In this document: positions 31,087 through 33,296 of the stretch, piece after piece
Numbering within the stretch: the stretch's first letter is position 1
Layout: every line of letters starts with the position of its first letter
DNA from: Pseudomonas citronellolis
Lineage (GTDB): Bacteria; Pseudomonadota; Gammaproteobacteria; Pseudomonadales; Pseudomonadaceae
Length of the DNA: 33,296 nt
Direction: 5' to 3'
Assembly (NCBI RefSeq): GCF_900112375.1
Contig: NZ_FOLS01000052.1
Coordinates: forward strand, 1 to 33,296
Position numbers and translations under genes: made by a program
Notes under the pieces: generated by a model
What the model saw: only the letters and a program-made list of their open reading frames with translations
Databases searched by the model: none
Told to the model about the DNA's origin: nothing

Positions 31087-31830
31087 TTATACCCTGCCCA
31101 GCCTGATGGTCAGCGGCCAGCTCACCTGGCGCGTTTCCACCTCGCCCCAGGCCGCCCGCAACTCCCCGCGCAGCGCCTCGACCGGGTCCTGGCCGGTGGC
31201 CTGGCGGTAGCTGGCCACCGCCGACCAGCTGTACAGGTAGTCGACCAGGCGCTGGAAACTCCACTGCGCCTCCAGGGCGAAGGGTGGCGTCTCCACGCGC
31301 TCGAAGGGGAAGGGGATGGTTTCGTAGCCGGTCTCCACATGCTTGCGTTCCGGCGCCCAGTAGGGGCCGACCAGGTCGTGGTAGAGGTGGCGGATCAGCG
31401 CGTCCAGGCGCTCGTCGATGTTCAGCAGGTTGTAGGAGACCACCGCCAGCAGCGCGCCGGGGCGCGACACGCGGCGCACCTCGGCATAGAAGCGCTCGAC
31501 GTCGAACCAGTGCAGGGCCTGGGCCACCAGGGTGAGGTCGACGCTGGCCGGCTGCAGCGAGGTGCTTTCCGCCGGTTCGCAGCGGTAGTCGACGTTGGCC
31601 TCGCGGGGGGCCTGTTCCAGCTGCTTGGCGTTGATGTCGGTGGCCACCACCTGCTGGAAGTGCCGGGCCAGGTCGAGGCTGGCCTGGCCGGAGCCGCAGC
31701 CGCAATCCCAGGCCCGGTCGGTGGAGGGCGCCACCTGCGCCAGCCAGGCGAAGAACGCCGGATCGTAGGTCGGGCGACCGGCGCGGTAGGCGTCGGCCTG
31801 CTGGCTGAACAGCTGGCGGGTGTCGGTCAT
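31087..31830 (-). CDS. Class I SAM-dependent methyltransferase
   Basis: The 247-residue protein has the Rossmann-type AdoMet site: motif I WDCGCGSGQASLDLA near residues 41-55, the acidic post-I VVATDINAKQLEQA, and VDLTLVAQALHWFDVERFYA. It is of the UbiE/Methyltransf_11 type. The HWFDVERF stretch is common in trans-aconitate-methyltransferase-like family members, but the substrate cannot be read from sequence. It is monocistronic and flanked by repeats on both sides. Confidence 0.88.
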   Translation of the reverse strand: MTDTRQLFSQQADAYRAGRPTYDPAFFAWLAQVAPSTDRAWDCGCGSGQASLDLARHFQQVVATDINAKQLEQAPREANVDYRCEPAESTSLQPASVDLTLVAQALHWFDVERFYAEVRRVSRPGALLAVVSYNLLNIDERLDALIRHLYHDLVGPYWAPERKHVETGYETIPFPFERVETPPFALEAQWSFQRLVDYLYSWSAVASYRQATGQDPVEALRGELRAAWGEVETRQVSWPLTIRLGRV

Positions 31831-31936
31831 GGGAGAGCTCCGGGGGCGGCGGGCGGGGGACTATCTTGCCGGTGGGTGTGGGAGGGGCTCAAGGGGCGGG
31901 GTCAGCCCGATGCTCCGGCACAACCGGGAAACTCCG

Positions 31937-32036
31937 TTCGCGAGCAAGCTCGCTCCTACAGGTGCAGGAGACATGCTGTCGTAGGATGGGTTGAGCGAAG
32001 CGATACCCATCACCATGGTCCGATGGGTTTCGCAAG
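31937..32036. repeat. Inverted REP and an interrupted family A repeat
   Basis: A REP unit lies at 31937-31959. The family A repeat starts at 31980 and follows the consensus through CGATGGGTTTCGCAAG, then stops at 32036 where the insertion sequence begins. The remaining CTCAACCCATCCTACG part is expected beyond the window. The rest of 31831-31936 shows nothing else I can identify. Confidence 0.8.
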
Positions 32037-32041
32037 TGTTC

Positions 32042-32085
32042 TGCCGGGACACATAGGTAACGCCTGTCGGGACACATGGGTAACG
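32042..32085. repeat. Tandem end motif of the insertion sequence
   Basis: Two 21-base copies sharing CGGGACACAT-GGTAACG, with A or G at the gap, lie at 32042-32062 and 32065-32085, 23 bases apart. Only one copy is visible at the other end. They are probably transposase-binding sites. Confidence 0.75.
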
Positions 32086-32096
32086 GTTTCCCATGG

Positions 32097-33233
32097 TCAC
32101 TCCGGCTGCCTGAGATCGACCTGCCGGACCGTTTTGTTGATGAAAATGATGTCGAGTACGCCATCCTCCTTGGCGGGGCGGATGGCGACTCGCTCACCCG
32201 CCAGACCTTCGCTGACGAATACCATTCGGCCATCGAGGCGAATCTGGCCCTTGGTATGTACCGTCAGCACCCGCTCTCCGGGCTCGTACTCCACTTCCAG
32301 CAACTTTTCCGGGTATGGCCTGGGGCTGCTCCGGTAACGCGTCAAGGGCGGCTTCTGGCCCAGCGCCTGATGCGGACGTTGCTGATTGTACTGTTCAAGC
32401 CAGCGATCCATACCCGCCTGGCATTGCTCCAGGGTGCGGAAGTGCGCGTCGTGCAACAGCTCGCGCTTGAGCGTCTGATGGAAGCGTTCGAGCTTGCCTT
32501 GGGTCTGCGGATGGTGAGGCCGGCTGTGTCCGACCTTGATGCCCAAGCGCATCAACCAGACTTCCAGAGCCGAGAGGCCGCCGCGACGGGTTGAGCCCCA
32601 GGGTGGGCCGTTGTCGCTGGTAATGCGCCGGGGCAGGCCATAGCGCCGGAACACCCTGATCAGTTGTTGGCGGACCGTTTCACGTCGCTCGTCAGCACAG
32701 GCCGCCAGGCACAGGGCAAAGCGCGAATGGTCATCGAGCAGCGTCAATGGATGGCAATGCTGGCGCTGGCCGAACAGCGCAAAGTGCCCCTTGAAGTCCA
32801 TCTGCCAGAGGTCGTTTGGCGCCTCGTGCTCGAAGCGCGATGTCGCGGCAGGGCCGGCGTCGGCCCCATAACGCAACGGCCGGCCATGCCGGCGCAGAAT
32901 CGCATCGAGCGTGCTGTGATGCGGACGTGCAGACTCGTCACACGACATCAGGCTGCGCAGTTTGCGGCCGCCCCAGGCGGGATAGGCCTCATGCAAGGCC
33001 AGGACAGCGTGCTCCAGGTCCTCGCTGCTACGGCGGGGGCAACTCAAGGGACGCCGGGACTTATCCAGCAATCCCGGTTCGCCTTGCTCTTGGTAGCGTC
33101 GAAGCCACTTGTAGGCTGTTTTCGGACTGATCTCGAAGCGCCGGCACAGCTCCCGCACGTTGGCATCAGGCTGTTCTGCCAGGAGAACGAACTCATATCG
33201 ACTGGACACAGGTGTGCACTCCTTCCACGGCAT
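32097..33233 (-). CDS. IS481-family DDE transposase
   Basis: The 378-residue transposase has an N-terminal helix-turn-helix (ANVRELCRRFEISPKTAYKW, about 24-43) and the rve integrase core. The DDE residues are visible in DLWQMDFKGHFALFG (first Asp), RRITSDNGPPWGS (second Asp) and QGKLERFHQTLKREL (Glu). The start MPWKE is common in this family; a GTG at 33209 with AAGGAG upstream is an alternative. The frame is complete, so the element could be active. It cuts and joins DNA at the element's ends. Confidence 0.93.
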   Translation of the reverse strand: MPWKECTPVSSRYEFVLLAEQPDANVRELCRRFEISPKTAYKWLRRYQEQGEPGLLDKSRRPLSCPRRSSEDLEHAVLALHEAYPAWGGRKLRSLMSCDESARPHHSTLDAILRRHGRPLRYGADAGPAATSRFEHEAPNDLWQMDFKGHFALFGQRQHCHPLTLLDDHSRFALCLAACADERRETVRQQLIRVFRRYGLPRRITSDNGPPWGSTRRGGLSALEVWLMRLGIKVGHSRPHHPQTQGKLERFHQTLKRELLHDAHFRTLEQCQAGMDRWLEQYNQQRPHQALGQKPPLTRYRSSPRPYPEKLLEVEYEPGERVLTVHTKGQIRLDGRMVFVSEGLAGERVAIRPAKEDGVLDIIFINKTVRQVDLRQPE

Positions 33234-33296
33234 CGCTCGATCTCCCGATACGGCAATTCCGTGATCCTAAATGCGTTACCTATGTCTCCCGACACC

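Larger units (their letters stand above)
32037..33296 (-). mobile_element. IS481-family insertion sequence (right boundary outside window)
   Basis: The element contains one complete transposase gene. Its ends are related inverted sequences: CGGGACACATAGGTAACG at the left (32045-32062) and, inverted at the right, CGTTACCTATGTCTCCCG (33274-33291). The left junction is placed at 32037 because the family A repeat diverges there and the sequence TGTTC begins. The right end runs past the window, so the target duplication cannot be seen. The left end holds two tandem copies of the end motif. Confidence 0.88.

Overview
The window is high-GC gammaproteobacterial DNA, most likely from a Pseudomonas of the aeruginosa/nitroreducens/citronellolis type. 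This is inferred from the GC-rich codon use, the vgrG and acetoin genes, a typical pseudomonad hypothetical at 21726-22055, and many Pseudomonas-style REP elements reading GTAGGAGCG...CGCTCCTAC. No species marker is present.

Layout. (1) 1-743, minus: 5' part of a type VI secretion vgrG, cut by the window edge. (2) 1094-7297, plus: a tightly overlapping operon fliD-fliS-fliT-fliK-fliL-fliA-motA-motB behind a consensus sigma-54 promoter. This is the lafB-C-D-E-F-S-T-U order of Vibrio/Aeromonas lateral (Flag-2 type) flagella. (3) 8601-7298, minus: a ToxR-like membrane-bound winged-helix regulator (LafZ-like) overlapping a small anchored periplasmic protein. (4) 9716-8820, minus: a 298-residue lateral-type flagellin with its own terminator. 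(5) 9846-10350: REP elements including a 189-bp tandem duplication. (6) 11194-10358, minus: flgA, divergent from (7) 11246-21611, plus: flgB-C-D-E-F-G-H-I-J-K-L followed by a 344-residue hook-associated-like protein (LafW-like), behind a second sigma-54 promoter. flgJ carries a lytic-transglycosylase (SLT) domain instead of the usual glucosaminidase. (8) 21726-22055: conserved hypothetical. (9) 22067-22852: a tandem array of about 230-bp composite repeats. (10) 22936-23646: 2OG-Fe(II) oxygenase. (11) 28752-23763, minus: acetoin catabolic operon SDR-acoX-acoA-acoB-acoC with a sigma-54 promoter and an AcoR-type inverted repeat, divergent from (12) acoR, 29061-30971. (13) 31830-31087, minus: SAM methyltransferase. 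(14) repeats, then an IS481-family element (about 32037 to the window end) inserted into one of the repeats.

How it works together. Regions 2-7 encode the outer parts of a complete second flagellum: rod, P- and L-rings, hook, junction proteins, cap, filament, their chaperones, stator, hook-length control and sigma-28. The export apparatus, MS ring, rotor/switch (fliEFGHIJ, fliMNPQR, flhBA), flgMN and any LafK-like activator are absent and must lie elsewhere if the system is functional. Sigma-54 promoters on both structural operons suggest a LafK/FleQ-like activator, with the encoded FliA driving later genes. The ToxR-like pair beside the flagellin is the most intriguing regulatory candidate. 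Regions 11-12 form a self-contained acetoin module in which AcoR plus sigma-54 drive acetoin cleavage to acetyl-CoA and acetaldehyde; the E3 subunit is not in the window.
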